Source: Xanthostigma xanthostigma (Eukaryota; Arthropoda; Insecta; Raphidioptera; Raphidiidae). Taken from it: DNA of 64,000 nt. Shown here piece by piece: positions 1-12,000 of this stretch. The stretch is taken from NCBI GenBank assembly GCA_963575645.1, contig OY754472.1, positions 26,909,401-26,973,400 on the forward strand, given 5' to 3'. The translations under genes and the position numbers were made by a program. Under the pieces are notes generated by a model, which was not told where the DNA came from, ran no database searches, and saw only the letters and a list, made by a program, of their open reading frames with translations. Numbering within the stretch: position 1 is the stretch's first letter; each line of letters begins with the position of its first letter.

Positions 1-331
1 TGATCCAAACCTGAATTATATAGTGTAAATAGACTAACCTTCATGAAATAAAGCAATTTTGACTATAAGGACTCATTTGCCCCTAATTGTCATAAAGCAT
101 GTAAACACTGCTTGTAGGCGTTAAAATAATGGTTAATATGCAGTTTACATTTTCTTATGAGAGAATGATCCAAACCTGAATGTTATAGTATAAGTAAACT
201 TACCTTTGTGAAATAAAGCAATTTTGCCTATAAGGACTCATTTGCACCTAATTGTCGTAAAGCATGTAAAAACTGCTTTTCTGCGTTAAAATAATGGGTT
301 AATATGCAGTTTGCATTTTCTTATGAGAGAA
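1..331 (+). repeat. Monomers m1 and m2 at the left edge
   Basis: m1 (1-165) is marked by 'gaattat', 'tgactataagg' and 'gtaggcg'. m2 (166-331) is marked by 'agtataagtaaac', 'tttgtgaaat' and 'cttttctgcg', and is 166 bp because of an extra g in 'ataatgggtt'. The same m1-m2-m3 order recurs at 13042, 31836 and 32496, so the window cuts into an ongoing array and not its edge. Confidence 0.85.
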
Positions 332-2061
332 TAATCCAAACCTGAATTATATAGTGTAAATAGACTAACCTTCATTAAATAAAGCAATTTTGCCTATAAG
401 GACTCATTTGCCCCTAATTGTCATAAAGCATGTAAAAACTGCTTGTATGCGTTAAAATAATGGTTAATATGCAGTTTGCATTTTCTTATGAGAGAATGAT
501 CCAAACCTGAATGTTATAGTATAAATAGACTAACCATCATGAAATAAAGCAAAATTGCCTATAAGGACTCATTTGCACCTAATTGTCATAAAGCTTGTAA
601 AAACTGTTTGTATGCGTTAAAATAATACTTAATATGCAGTTTGCATTTTCTTATGAGAGAATGATCGAAACCTGAATGTTATAGTTTAAGTAAACTTACC
701 TTTGTAAAATAAAGCAATTTTGCCTATAAGGACTCATTTGCACCTAATTGTCGTAAAGCATGTAAAAACTGCTTGTCTGCGTTAAAATAATGGTTAATAT
801 GCAGTTTGCAATTTCTTATGAGAGAATGATCCAAACCTGAATGTTATAGTGTAACTAGACTTACCTTCATAAAATAAAGCAATTTTGCCTATAAAGACTC
901 ATTTGCCCCTCATTGTCATAAAGCATGTAAAAACTGCTTGTATGCGTTAAAATAATAGTTAATATGCAGTTTGCATTTTCTTATGAGAGAATGATCCAAA
1001 CCTGAATGTTATAGTGTAAATTGACTTACCTTTGTACAATAAATCAATTTTGCCTATAATTACTCATTTGCACGCAATTGTCGTGAAGCATGTAAAAACT
1101 GCTTGTCTGCGTTAAAATAATGGTTAATATGCAGTTTGCATTTTCTTATGAGAGAATGATCCAAACCTGAATGTTATAGTGAAAGTAGACTTACCTTTGT
1201 GAAATAAAACAATTTTTGCCTTTAAGGACTTATTTGCACCTAATTGTCGTAAACCATGTAAAAACCGCTTGTCTGCGTGAAAATGATAGTCAATATTCAG
1301 TTTGCATTTTCTTATGAGAGAATGATCCAAACCTGAATATTATAGTGTAAATAGACTTACTCTCATGAAATAAAGCAATTTTGCCTATAAGGACTCATTT
1401 GCACCTAATTGTCATAAAGCATGTAAAAACTGCTTGTATGCGTTAAAATAATAGTTAATATGCAGTTTGCATTTTCTTGTGAGAGAATGATCCAAACCTG
1501 AATGTTATAGTGTAAGTAAACTTACCTTTGTAAAACAAAGCAATTTTGCCTATAAGGACTCATTTGCACCTAATTGTCGTAAAGCATGTAAAAACTGCTT
1601 GTCTGCGTTAAAATAATGGTTAATATGCAGTTTGCATTTTTTTATGAGAGAATGATCTAAACCTGAATGTTATAGTGTAAATAGACTTACCCTCATGAAA
1701 TAAAGCAATTTTGCCTATAAGGACTCATTTGCACCTAATTGTCATAAAGCATGTAAAAACTGCTTGTATGCGTTTAAATAATGGTTAATATGCAGTTTGC
1801 ATTTTCTTATGAGAGAATGATCCAAACCTAAATGTTATAGTGTAAATAGACTAACCCTAATGAAATAAAACAATTTTGCCTAAAAGGACTCATTTGCACC
1901 TAATTGTCATAAAGCTTGTTAAAACTGCTTGTATGCGTTAAAATAATAGTTAATATGCAGTTTGCATTTTCTTATGAGAGAATGATCCAAACCTGAATGT
2001 TATAGTTTAAGTAAACTTACCTTTGTAAAATAAAGCAATTTTGCCTATAAGGACTCATTTG

Positions 2062-2076
2062 CACGCAATTGTCGTG
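2062..2076. repeat. CACG/CGTG dyad around CAATTG
   Basis: 'cacgcaattgtcgtg' at monomer positions 80-94: 4-bp arms 'cacg' and 'cgtg' enclosing seven bases that include the palindrome 'caattg'. It is found in the m10, m17, m18 and m23 variants and, with 'caaatg' inside, in m7. Other monomers read 'cacctaattgtcgta' or 'cacctaattgtcata' and lack both arms. Confidence 0.75.
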
Positions 2077-2168
2077 AAGCATGTAAAAACTGCTTGTTTG
2101 CGTTAAAATAATGGTTAATATGCAGTTTGCATTTTCTTATGAGAGAATGATCCAAACCTGAATGTTAT

Positions 2169-2182
2169 AGTCTAAATAGACT
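2169..2182. repeat. Perfect dyad in m18 (6-bp arms, 2-bp spacer)
   Basis: 'agtcta' 'aa' 'tagact' at monomer positions 22-35. Most other monomers read 'agtgta aa tagact', with one mismatched pair. The same perfect form occurs in other m18 monomers, for example at 6129, 8436 and 20477. m5 and m16 carry a different perfect form, 'agttta ag taaact' (for example 683-696 and 8109-8122). Confidence 0.8.
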
Positions 2183-3302
2183 TACCTTTGTAAAAAAAAG
2201 CAATTTTGCCTATAAGGACTCATTTGCACGCAATTGTCGTGAAGCATGTAAAAACTGCTTGTCTGCGTTAAAATGATAGTAAATATGCAGTTTGCATTTT
2301 CGTATGAGAGAATGATCCAAACCTGAATGTTATAGTGTAAATAGACTAACCCTCATGAAATAAAGCAATTTTGCCTATCAGGACTCATTTGCACCTAATT
2401 GTCATAAAGCTTGTAAAAACTGCTTGTATGCGTTAAAATAATGGTTAATATGCAGTTTGCATTTTCTTATGAGATAATGATCCAAACCTAAAAGATATAG
2501 TGTAAATAAACTAACCCTCATGAAATAAAGCAATTTTGCCTATAAGGACTCATTTGCACCTAATTGTCATAAAGCTTGTAAAAACTGCTTGTCTGCGTTA
2601 AAATAATGGTTAAAATGCAGTTTGCATTTTCTTATGAGAGAATGATCCAAACCTGAATGTTATAGTGTAATTAGACTTACCCTCATGAAATAAAGCAATT
2701 TTGCCGATAAGGACTCATTTGCACCTAATTGTCGTAAAGCATGTAAAAACTGCTTGTCTGCTTCAAAATAATAGTTAATATGCAGTTTGCATTTTCTTAT
2801 GAGAGAATGATCCAAACCTGAATGTTATAGTGTAAATAGACTTAACTTCATGATATGAAGCAATTTTGCCTATAAGGACTCATTTGCCCTTAATTGTCAT
2901 AAAGCATGTAAAAACTGCTTGTATGCGTTAAAATAATGGCTAATATGCAGTTTGCATTTTCTTATGAGAGAATGATCCAAACCTGAATGTTTTAGTGTAA
3001 ATAGACTTACCTTTGTAAAATAAAGCAATTTTGCCTATAAGGACTCAATTGCACGCAATTGTCGTGAAGCATGTAAAAACTGCTTGTCTGCGTGAAAATG
3101 ATAGAAAATATGCAGTTTCCATTTTCTTATGAGAGAATGATCCAAACCTGAATGTTATAGTGTAAATAGACTTACCCTCATGAAATAAAGCAATTTTGTC
3201 TATAAAGGCTTATTTGCACCTAATTGTCGTAAAGCATGGAAAAACTGCTTGTCTGCGTTTAAATAATGGTTAATATGCAGTTTGCATTTTCTTATGAGAG
3301 AA

Positions 3303-3467
3303 TGATCCAAACCTGAATGTTATAGTGTAAATAGACTTACCTTCATGAAATAAAGCAATTTTGCCTATAAGGACTCATTTGCCCCTAATTGTCATAAAGC
3401 ATGTAAAAACTGCTTGTATGCGTTAAAATAATGGTTAATATGCAGTTTGCATTTTCTTATGAGAGAA
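3303..3467 (+). repeat. Example 165-bp monomer (near-consensus, m25 type)
   Basis: A consensus-like copy, useful as a reference frame. Landmarks by monomer position: 1-11 anchor 'tgatccaaacc'; 22-35 a variable dyad region ('agtgtaaatagact' here); 45-52 around 'gaaataaagc', containing an AATAAA hexamer; 61-70 'gcctataagg'; 80-94 the class-defining segment (here 'cccctaattgtcata'); 95-113 'aagca...tgctt' short inverted arms; 105-111 'aaactgc' and 140-146 'gcagttt' inverted arms; 116-122 'atgcgtt' (or 'ctgcgtt' in the other class); 148-165 the conserved dyad running into the next anchor. Two broad classes exist. Class A has 'gtcataaagc' with 'gtatgcg'; class B has 'gtcgtaaagc' or 'gtcgtgaagc' with 'gtctgcg'. 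Some variants (m7, m20) are mixed, consistent with past exchange between classes. Confidence 0.9.
3407..3448. repeat. 7-bp inverted repeat, 28-bp spacer
   Basis: 'aaactgc' (3407-3413) and 'gcagttt' (3442-3448) are exact reverse complements at monomer positions 105-111 and 140-146. Both arms are conserved in most monomers. m11 breaks the left arm ('aaaccgc') in nearly all its copies, and m4 breaks it at its end ('aaactgt'). Confidence 0.75.
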
Positions 3468-3469
3468 TG
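3450..3469. repeat. 20-bp near-perfect dyad in the most conserved segment
   Basis: 'cattttct' 'tatg' 'agagaatg': 8-bp arms with one mismatch (a T opposite a G) and a 4-bp spacer, spanning the end of one monomer and the first two bases of the next. It falls in the least variable part of the monomer. Confidence 0.7.
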
Positions 3470-3797
3470 ATCCAAACCTGAATGGTATAGTGTAAATAGA
3501 CTTACCCTCATAAGATAATGCAATTTTGCCTATAAGGACTTATTTGCACCTAATTGTCGTAAACCATGTAAAAACTGCTTGTCTGCGTGAAAATGATAGT
3601 CAATATTCAGTTTGCATTTTCTTATGAGAGAATGATCCAAACCTGAATATTATAGTGTAAATAGACTTACCCTCATGAAATAAAGCAATTTTGCCTATAA
3701 GGACTCATTTGCACCTAATTGTCGTAAAGCATGTAAAAACTGCTTTTCTGCGTTAAAATAATGGTTAATATGCAGTTTGCATTTTCTTATGAGAGAA

Positions 3798-6602
3798 TAA
3801 TCCAAACCTGAATTATATAGTGTAAATAGACTAACCTTCATTAAATAAAGCAATTTTGCCTATAAGGACTCATTTGCCCCTAATTGTCATAAAGCATGTA
3901 AAAACTGCTTGTATGCGTTAAAATAATGGTTAATATGCAGTTTGCATTTTCTTATGAGAGAATGATCCAAACCTGAATGTTATAGTATAAATAGACTAAC
4001 CATCATGAAATAAAGCAAATTTGCCTATAAGGACTCATTTGCACCTAATTGTCATAAAGCTTGTAAAAACTGTTTGTATGCGTTAAAATAATACTTAATA
4101 TGCAGTTTGCATTTTCTTATGAGAGAATGATCGAAACCTGAATGTTATAGTTTAAGTAAACTTACCTTTGTAAAATAAAGCAATTTTGCCTATAAGGACT
4201 CATTTGCACCTAATTGTCGTAAAGCATGTAAAAACTGCTTGTCTGCGTTAAAATAATGGTTAATATGCAGTTTGCAATTTCTTATGAGAGAATGATCCAA
4301 ACCTGAATGTTATAGAGTAACTAGACTTACCTTAATGAAATAAAGCAATTTTGCCTATAAGGACTCATTTGCCCCTAATTGTCATAAAGCATGTAAAAAC
4401 TGCTTGTATGCGTTAAAATAATGGTTAATATGCAGTTTGCATTTTCTTATGAGAGAATGATCCAAACCTGAATGTTATAGTGTAAATAGACTTACCTTTG
4501 TAAAATAAAGCAATTTTGCCTATAAGGACTCATTTGCACGCAAATGTCGTGAAGCATGTAAAAACTGCTTGTATGCGTTAAAATAATGGTTAATTCGCAG
4601 TTTGCATTTTATTATGAGAGAATGATATAAACCTAAATGTTATAGTGTAAATAGACTAACCCTTATGAAATAAAGCAATTTTGCCTATAAGGACTCATTT
4701 GCACCTAATTGTCATAAAGCTTGTAAAAACTGCTTGTATGCGTTAAAATAATGGTTAATATGCAGTTTGCATTTTCTGATGAGAGAATAATCCAAACCTG
4801 AATTATATAGTGTAAATAGACTTACCTTCATAAAATAAAGCAATTTTGCCTATAAAGACTCATTTGCCCCTCATTGTCATAAAGCATGTAAAAACTGCTT
4901 GTATGCGTTAAAATAATAGTTAATATGCAGTTTGCATTTTCTTATGAGAGAATGATCCAAACCTGAATGTTATAGTGTAAATTGACTTACCTTTGTACAA
5001 TAAAGCAATTTTGCCTATAATTACTCATTTGCACGCAATTGTCGTGAAGCATGTAAAAACTGCTTGTCTGCGTTAAAATAATGGTTAATATGCAGTTTGC
5101 ATTTTCTTATGAGAGAATGATCCAAACCTGAATGTTATAGTGAAAGTAGACTTACCTTTGTGAAATAAAACAATTTTGCCTTTAAGGACTTATTTGCACC
5201 TAATTGTCGTAAACCATGTAAAAACCGCTTGTCTGCGTGAAAATGATAGTCAATATTCAGTTTGCATTTTCTTAAGAGAGAATGATCCAAACGTGAATAT
5301 TATAGTGTAAATAGACTTACCCTCATGAAATAAAGCAATTTTGCCTATAAGGACTCATTTGCACCTAATTGTCATAAAGCATGTAAAAACTGCTTGTATG
5401 CGTTAATATAATAGTCAATATGCAGTTTGCATTTTCTTGTGAGAGAATGATCCAAACCTGAATGTTATAGTGTAAGTAAACTTACCTTTGTAAAACAAAG
5501 CAATTTTGCCTATAAGGACTCATTTGCACCTAATTGTCGTAAAGCATGTAAAAACTGCTTGTCTGCGTTAAAATAATGGTTAATATGCAGTTTGCATTTT
5601 TTTATGAGAGAATGATCTAAACCTGAATGTTATAGTGTAAATAGACTTACCCTCATGAAATAAAGCAATTTTGCCTATAAGGACTCATTTGCACCTAATT
5701 GTCATAAAGCATGTAAAACCTGCTTGTATGCGTTTAAATAATGGTTAATATGCAGTTTGCATTTTCTTATGAGAGAATGATCCAAACCTAAATGTTATAG
5801 TGTAAATAGACTAACCCTAATGAAATAAAGCAATTTTGCCTAAAAGGACTCATTTGCACCTAATTGTCATAAAACTTGTTAAAACTGCTTGTATGCGTTA
5901 AAATAATAGTTAATATGCAGTTTGCATTTTCTTATGAGAGAATGATCCAAACCTGAATGTTATAGTTTAAGTAAACTTACCTTTGTAAAATAAAGCAATT
6001 TTGCCTATAAGGACTCATTTGCACGCAATTGTCGTGAAGCATGTAAAAACTGCTTGTCTGCGTTTAAATAATGGTTAATATGCAGTTTGCATTTTCATAT
6101 GAGAGAATGATCCAAACCTGAATGTTATAGTCTAAATAGACTTACCTTTGTAAAATAAAGCAATTTTGCCTATAAGGACTCATTTGCACGCAATTGTCGT
6201 GAAGCATGTAAAAACTGCTTGTCTGCGTTAAAATGATAGTAAATATGCAGTTTGCATTTTCTTATGAGAGAATGATCCAAACCTGAATGTTATAGTGTAA
6301 ATAGACTAACCCTCATGGAATAAAGCAATTTTGCCTATCAGGACTCATTTGCACCTAATTGTCATAAAGCTTGTAAAAACTGCTTGTATGCGTTAAAATA
6401 ATGGTTAATATGCAGTTTGCATTTTCTTATGAGATAATGATCCAAACCTAAAAAATATAGTGTAAATAAACTAACCCTCATGAAATAAAGCAATTTTGCC
6501 TATAAGGACTCATTTGCACCTAATTGTCATAAAGCTTGTAAAAACTGCTTGTCTGCGTTAAAATAATGGTTAAAATGCAGTTTGCATTTTCTTATGAGAG
6601 AA
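3798..6602 (+). repeat. HOR copy 2, 17 monomers (m3 to m20), cut short
   Basis: The order is m3 (3798), m4, m5, m6 (4293), m7 (4458, 'taattcgcag'), m8 (4623, 'tgatataaacc'), m9 (4788), m10 to m15, fused m16/17 (5943), m18, m19, m20 (6438). It retains m7 to m9, which copy 1 has lost, but shares copy 1's m16/17 fusion. After m20 the array jumps straight to m6 at 6603, skipping m21 to m27 and m3 to m5. Confidence 0.85.
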
Positions 6603-9074
6603 TGATCCAAACCTGAATGTTATAGTGTAACTAGACTTACCTTAATGAAATAAAGCAATTTTGCCTATAAGGACTCATTTGCCCCTAATTGTCATAAAGC
6701 ATGTAAAAACTGCTTGTATGCGTTAAAATAATGGTTAATATGCAGTTTGCATTTTCTTATGAGAGAATGATCCAAACCTGAATGTTATAGTGTAAATAGA
6801 CTTACCTTTGTAAAATAAAGCAATTTTGCCTATAAGGACTCATTTGCACGCAAATGTCGTGAAGCATGTAAAAACTGCTTGTATGCGTTAAAATAATGGT
6901 TAATTCGCAGTTTGCATTTTATTATGAGAGAATGATATAAACCTAAATGTTATAGTGTAAATAGACTAACCCTTATGAAATAAAGCAATTTTGCCTATAA
7001 GGACTCATTTGCACCTAATTGTCATAAAGCTTGTAAAAACTGCTTGTATGCGTTAAAATAATGGTTAATATGCAGTTTGCATTTTCTGATGAGAGAATAA
7101 TCCAAACCTGAATTATATAGTGTAAATAGACTTACCTTCATAAAATAAAGCAATTTTGCCTATAAAGACTCATTTGCCCCTCATTGTCATAAAGCATGTA
7201 AAAACTGCTTGTATGCGTTAAAATAATAGTTAATATGCAGTTTGCATTTTCTTATGAGAGAATGATCCAAACCTGAATGTTATAGTGAAAGTAGACTTAC
7301 CTTTGTGAAATAAAACAATTTTGCCTTTAAGGACTTATTTGCACCTAATTGTCGTAAACCATGTAAAAACCGCTTGTCTGCGTGAAAATGATAGTCAATA
7401 TTCAGTTTGCATTTTCTTATGAGAGAATGATCCAAACCTGAATATTATAGTGTAAATAGACTTACCCTCATGAAATAAAGCAATTTTGCCTATAAGGACT
7501 CATTTGCACCTAATTGTCATAAAGCATTTAAAAACTGCTTGTATGCGTTAAAATAATAGTTAATATGCAGTTTGCATTTTCTTGTGAGAGAATGATCCAA
7601 ACCTGAATGTTATAGTGTAAGTAAACTTACCTTTGTAAAACAAAGCAATTTTGCCTATAAAGACTCATTTGCACCTAATTGTCGTAAAGCATGTAAAAAC
7701 TGCTTGTCTGCGTTAAAATAATGGTTAATATGCAGTTTGCATTTTTTTATGAGAGAATGATCTAAACCTGAATGTTATAGTGTAAATAGACTTACCCTCA
7801 TGAAATAAAGCAATTTTGCCTATAAGGACTCATTTGCACCTAATTGTCATAAAGCATGTAAAACCTGCTTGTATGCGTTTAAATAATGGTTAATATGCAG
7901 TTTGCATTTTCTTATGAGAGAATGATCCAAACCTAAATGTTATAGTGTAAATAGACTAACCCTAATGAAATAAAGCAATTTTGCCTAAAAGGACTCATTT
8001 GCAACTAATTGTCATAAAGCTTGTTAAAACTGCTTGTATGCGTTAAAATAATAGTTAATATGCAGTTTGCATTTTCTTATGAGAGAATGATCCAAACCTG
8101 AATGTTATAGTTTAAGTAAACTTACCTTTGTAAAATAAAGCAATTTTGCCTATAAGGACTCATTTGCACCTAATTGTAAAGCATGTAAAAACTGCTTCTC
8201 TGCGTTAAAATAATGGTTAATATGCAGTTTGCATTTTCTTATAAGAGAATGATCCAAACCTGAATGTTATAGTGCAAATAGACTTACCTTTGTAAAATAA
8301 AGCAATTTTGCCTATAAAGACTCATTTGCACGCAATTGTCGTGAAGCATGTAAAAACTGCTTGTCTGCGTTAAAATAATGGTTAATATGCAGTTTGCATT
8401 TTCATATGAGAGAATGATCCAAACCTGAATGTTATAGTCTAAATAGACTTACCTTTGTAAAATAAAGCAATTTTGCCTATAAGGACTCATTTGCACGCAA
8501 TTGTCGTGAAGCATGTAAAAACTGCTTGTCTGCGTTAAAATGATAGTAAATATGCAGTTTGCATTTTCTTATGAGAGAATGATCCAAACCTGAATGTTAT
8601 AGTGTAAATAGACTAACCCTCATGAAATAAAGCAATTTTGCCTATCAGGACTCATTTGCACCTAATTGTCATAAAGCTTGTAAAAACTGCTTGTATGCGT
8701 TAAAATAATGGTTAATATGCAGTTTGCATTTTCTTATGAGATAATGACCCAAACCTAAAAAATATAGTGTAAATAAACTAACCCTCATGAAATAAAGCAA
8801 TTTTGCCTATAAGGACTCATTTGCACCTAATTGTCATAAAGCTTGTAAAAATTGCTTGTCTGCGTTAAAATAATGGTTAAAATGCAGTTTGCATTTTCTT
8901 ATGAGAGAATGATCCAAACCTGAATGTTATAGTGTAATTAGACTTACCCTCATGAAATAAAGCAATTTTGCCGATAAGGACTCATTTGCACCTGATTGTC
9001 GTAAAGCATGTAAAAACTGCTTGTCTGCTTCAAAATAATGGTTAATATGCAGTTTGCATTTTCTTATGAGAGAA
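6603..9074 (+). repeat. HOR copy 3, 15 monomers (m6 to m21, m10 missing)
   Basis: The order is m6 (6603), m7, m8, m9 (7098), m11 (7263, 'gtgaaagtag'), m12 to m15, m16 (8088, the 162-bp form), m17 (8250, 'gtgcaaatag'), m18 (8415), m19, m20, m21 (8910). m10 ('gtaaattgac', 'tataattact') is absent between m9 and m11. This is the first copy with m16 and m17 as separate monomers. The length, 2472 bp, equals 15 x 165 minus the 3-bp deletion. Confidence 0.83.
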
Positions 9075-12000
9075 TCATCCAAACCTGAATGTTATAGTGT
9101 AAATAGACTTACCTTCATGAAATAAAGCAATTTTGCCTATAAGGACTCATTTGCCCCTAATTGTCATAAAGCATGTAAAAACTGCTTGTATGCGTTAAAA
9201 TAATGGTTAATATGCAGTTTGCATTTTCTTATGAGAGAATGATCCAAACCTGAATGGTATAGTGTAAATAGACTTACCCTCATAAGATAATGCAATTTTG
9301 CCTATAAGGACTTATTTGCACCTAATTGTCGTAAACCATGTAAAAACTGCTTGTCTGCGTGAAAATGATAGTCAATATGCAGTTTGCATTTTCTTATGAG
9401 AGAATGATCCAAACCTGAATGTTATAGTCTAAATAGACTTACCTTTGTAAAATAAAGCAATTTTGCCTATAAGGACTTATTTGCACGCAATTGTCGTGAA
9501 GCATGTAAAAACTGCTTGTCTGCGTTAAAATGATAGTAAATATGCAGTTTGCATTTTCTTATGAGAGAATGATCCAAACCTGAATGTTATAGTGTAAATA
9601 GACTAACCCTCATGAAATAAAGCAATTTTGCCTATCAGGACTCATTTGCACCTAATTGTCATAAAGCATGTAAAAACTGCTTGTATGCGTTAAAATAATG
9701 TTTAATATGCAGTTTGCATTTTCTTATGAGAGAATGATCGAAAACTGATTTATAAAGTGTAAATAGACTAACCTTCATGAAATAAAGCAATTTTGACTAT
9801 AAGGACTCATTAGCCCCTAATTGTCATAAAGCATGTAAAAACTGCTTGTATGCGTTAAAATAATATCTAATATGCAGTTTGCATTTTCTTATGACAGAAT
9901 GATCCAAACCTGAATGTTATAGTGTAAATAGACTTAACTTCATGAAATAAAGCAATTTTGCCTATAAGGACTCATTTGCCCCTAATTGTCATAAAGCATG
10001 TAAAAACTGCTTGTATGCGTTAAAATAATGGCTAATATGCAGTTTGCATTTTCTTATGAGAGAATTATCCAAACCTGAATGTTATAGTGTAAATAGACTT
10101 ACCTTTGTAAAATAAAGCAATTTTGCCTATAAGGACTCATTTGCACGCAATTGTCGTGAAGCATGTAAAAACTGCTTGTCTGCGTGAAAATGATAGAAAA
10201 TATGCAGTTTCCATTTTCTTATGAGAGAATGATCCAAACCTGAATGTTATAGTGTAAATAGACTTACCCTCATGAAATAAAGCAATTTTGCCTTTAAAGG
10301 CTTATTTGCACCTAATTGTCGTAAAGCATGTAAAAACTGCTTGTCTGCGTTTAAATAATGGTTAATATTCAGTTTGCATTTTCTTATGAGAGAATGATCC
10401 AAACCTGAATGTTATAGTGTAAATAGACTTACCTTCTTGAAATAAAGCAATTTTGCCTATAAGGACTCATTTGCCCCTAATTGTCATAAAGCATGTAAAA
10501 ACTGCTTGTATGCGTTAAAATAATGGTTAATATGCAGTTTGCATTTTCTTATGAGAGAATGATCCAAACCTGAATGGTATAGTGTAAATAGACTTACCCT
10601 CATGAAATAATGCAATTTTGTCTATAAGGACTTATTTGCACCTAATTGTCGTAAACCATGTAAAAACTGCTTGTCTGCGTGAAAATGATAGTCAATATTC
10701 AGTTTGCATTTTCTTATGAGAGAATGATCCAAACCTGAATATTATAGTGTAAATAGACTTACCCTCATGAAATAAAGCAATTTTGCCTATAAGGACTCAT
10801 TTGCCCCTAATTGTCATAAAGCATGTAAAAACTGCTTGTATGCGTTAAAATAATGGTTAATATGCAGTTTGCATTTTCTTATGAGAGAATGATCCAAACC
10901 TGAATGTTATAGTCTAAATAGACTTACCTTTGTAAAATAAAGCAATTTTGCCTATAAGGACTCATTTGCACGCAATTGTCGTGAAGCATGTAAAAACTGC
11001 TTGTCTGCGTTAAAATAATGGTTAATATGCAGTTTGCATTTTCTTATGAGAGAATAATCCAAACCTGAATAATATAGTGTAAATAGACTAACCTTCATGA
11101 AATAAAGCAATTTTGCCTATAAGGACTCATTTGCACCTAATTGTCATAAAGCTTGTAAAAACTGCTTGTATGCGTTAAAATAATAGTAAATATGCAGTTG
11201 CATTTTCTTATGAGAGAATGATCCAAACCTAATTGTTATAGTGTAAATAGACTAACCCTCATGAAATAAAGCAATTTTGCCTATAAGGACTCATTTGCCC
11301 CTAATTGTCATAAAGCATGTAAAAACTGCTTTTATGCGTTAAAATAATAGTAAATATGCAGTTTGCATTTTCTTATGAGAGAATGATCCAAACCTAAATG
11401 TTATAGTGTAAATAGACTAACCCTCATGAAATAAAGCAATTTTGCCTATAAGGACTCATTTGCACCTAATTGTCATAAAGCTTGTAAAAACTGTTTGTAT
11501 GCGTTAAAATAATAGTTAATATGCAGTTTGCATTTTCTTATGAGAGAATGGTCCAAACCTGAATGTTACAGTGTAAATAGACTAACCCTCATGAAATAAA
11601 GCAATTTTGCCTATCAGGACTTATTTGCACCTAATTGTCGTAAGGCATGTAAAAACTGCTTGTCTGCGTTTAAATAATTGTTAATATGCAGTTTGCATTT
11701 TCTTATTAGAGAATGATCCAAACCTGAATGTTATAGTGTAAATAGACTCACCCTCATGAAATAATGCAATTTTGCCAAAAAGGACTCATTTGCACCTAAT
11801 TGTCATAAAGCTTGTAAAAACTGCTTGTATGCGTTAAAATAATAGTTAATATGCAGTTTGCCTTTTCTTATGAGAGAATGATCCAAACCTGAATGTTATA
11901 GTTTAAGTAAACTAACCTTTGTAAAATAAAGCAATTTTGCCTATAAGGACTCATTTGCCCCTAATTGTCATAAAGCATATAGGTAAAAACTGCTTGTATG

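Larger units (their letters stand above)
332..3797 (+). repeat. HOR copy 1, 21 monomers (m3 to m27)
   Basis: The copy starts with m3 ('taatccaaacc', 'gaattat', 'cattaaat') at 332, and the next m3 is at 3798, a distance of 3466 bp (21 x 165 plus one extra t in 'caatttttgcc' near 1216). Relative to the full 25-mer cycle it lacks m7 to m9, removed by an m6/m9 fusion monomer at 827-991, and one of m16/m17, fused at 1983-2147. It otherwise keeps the order m3 m4 m5 [m6/9] m10 to m15 [m16/17] m18 to m27. Monomer 3633-3797 carries the left marks 'gaatatt' and the right mark 'cttttctgcg' of m2, so m27 itself looks like an old fusion. Confidence 0.85.

Noticed and set aside
827..991. Reading the unusual monomer as a new family type
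   Set aside because: It is fully explained as an m6/m9 fusion when compared with 4293 and 4788.
1124..1330. A 68-codon reading frame on the minus strand
   Set aside because: It starts at a TTG inside the satellite anchor and reads through a monomer with one extra base. The protein is low-complexity translation of the repeat, similar frames recur in other monomers, and no family is recognisable.
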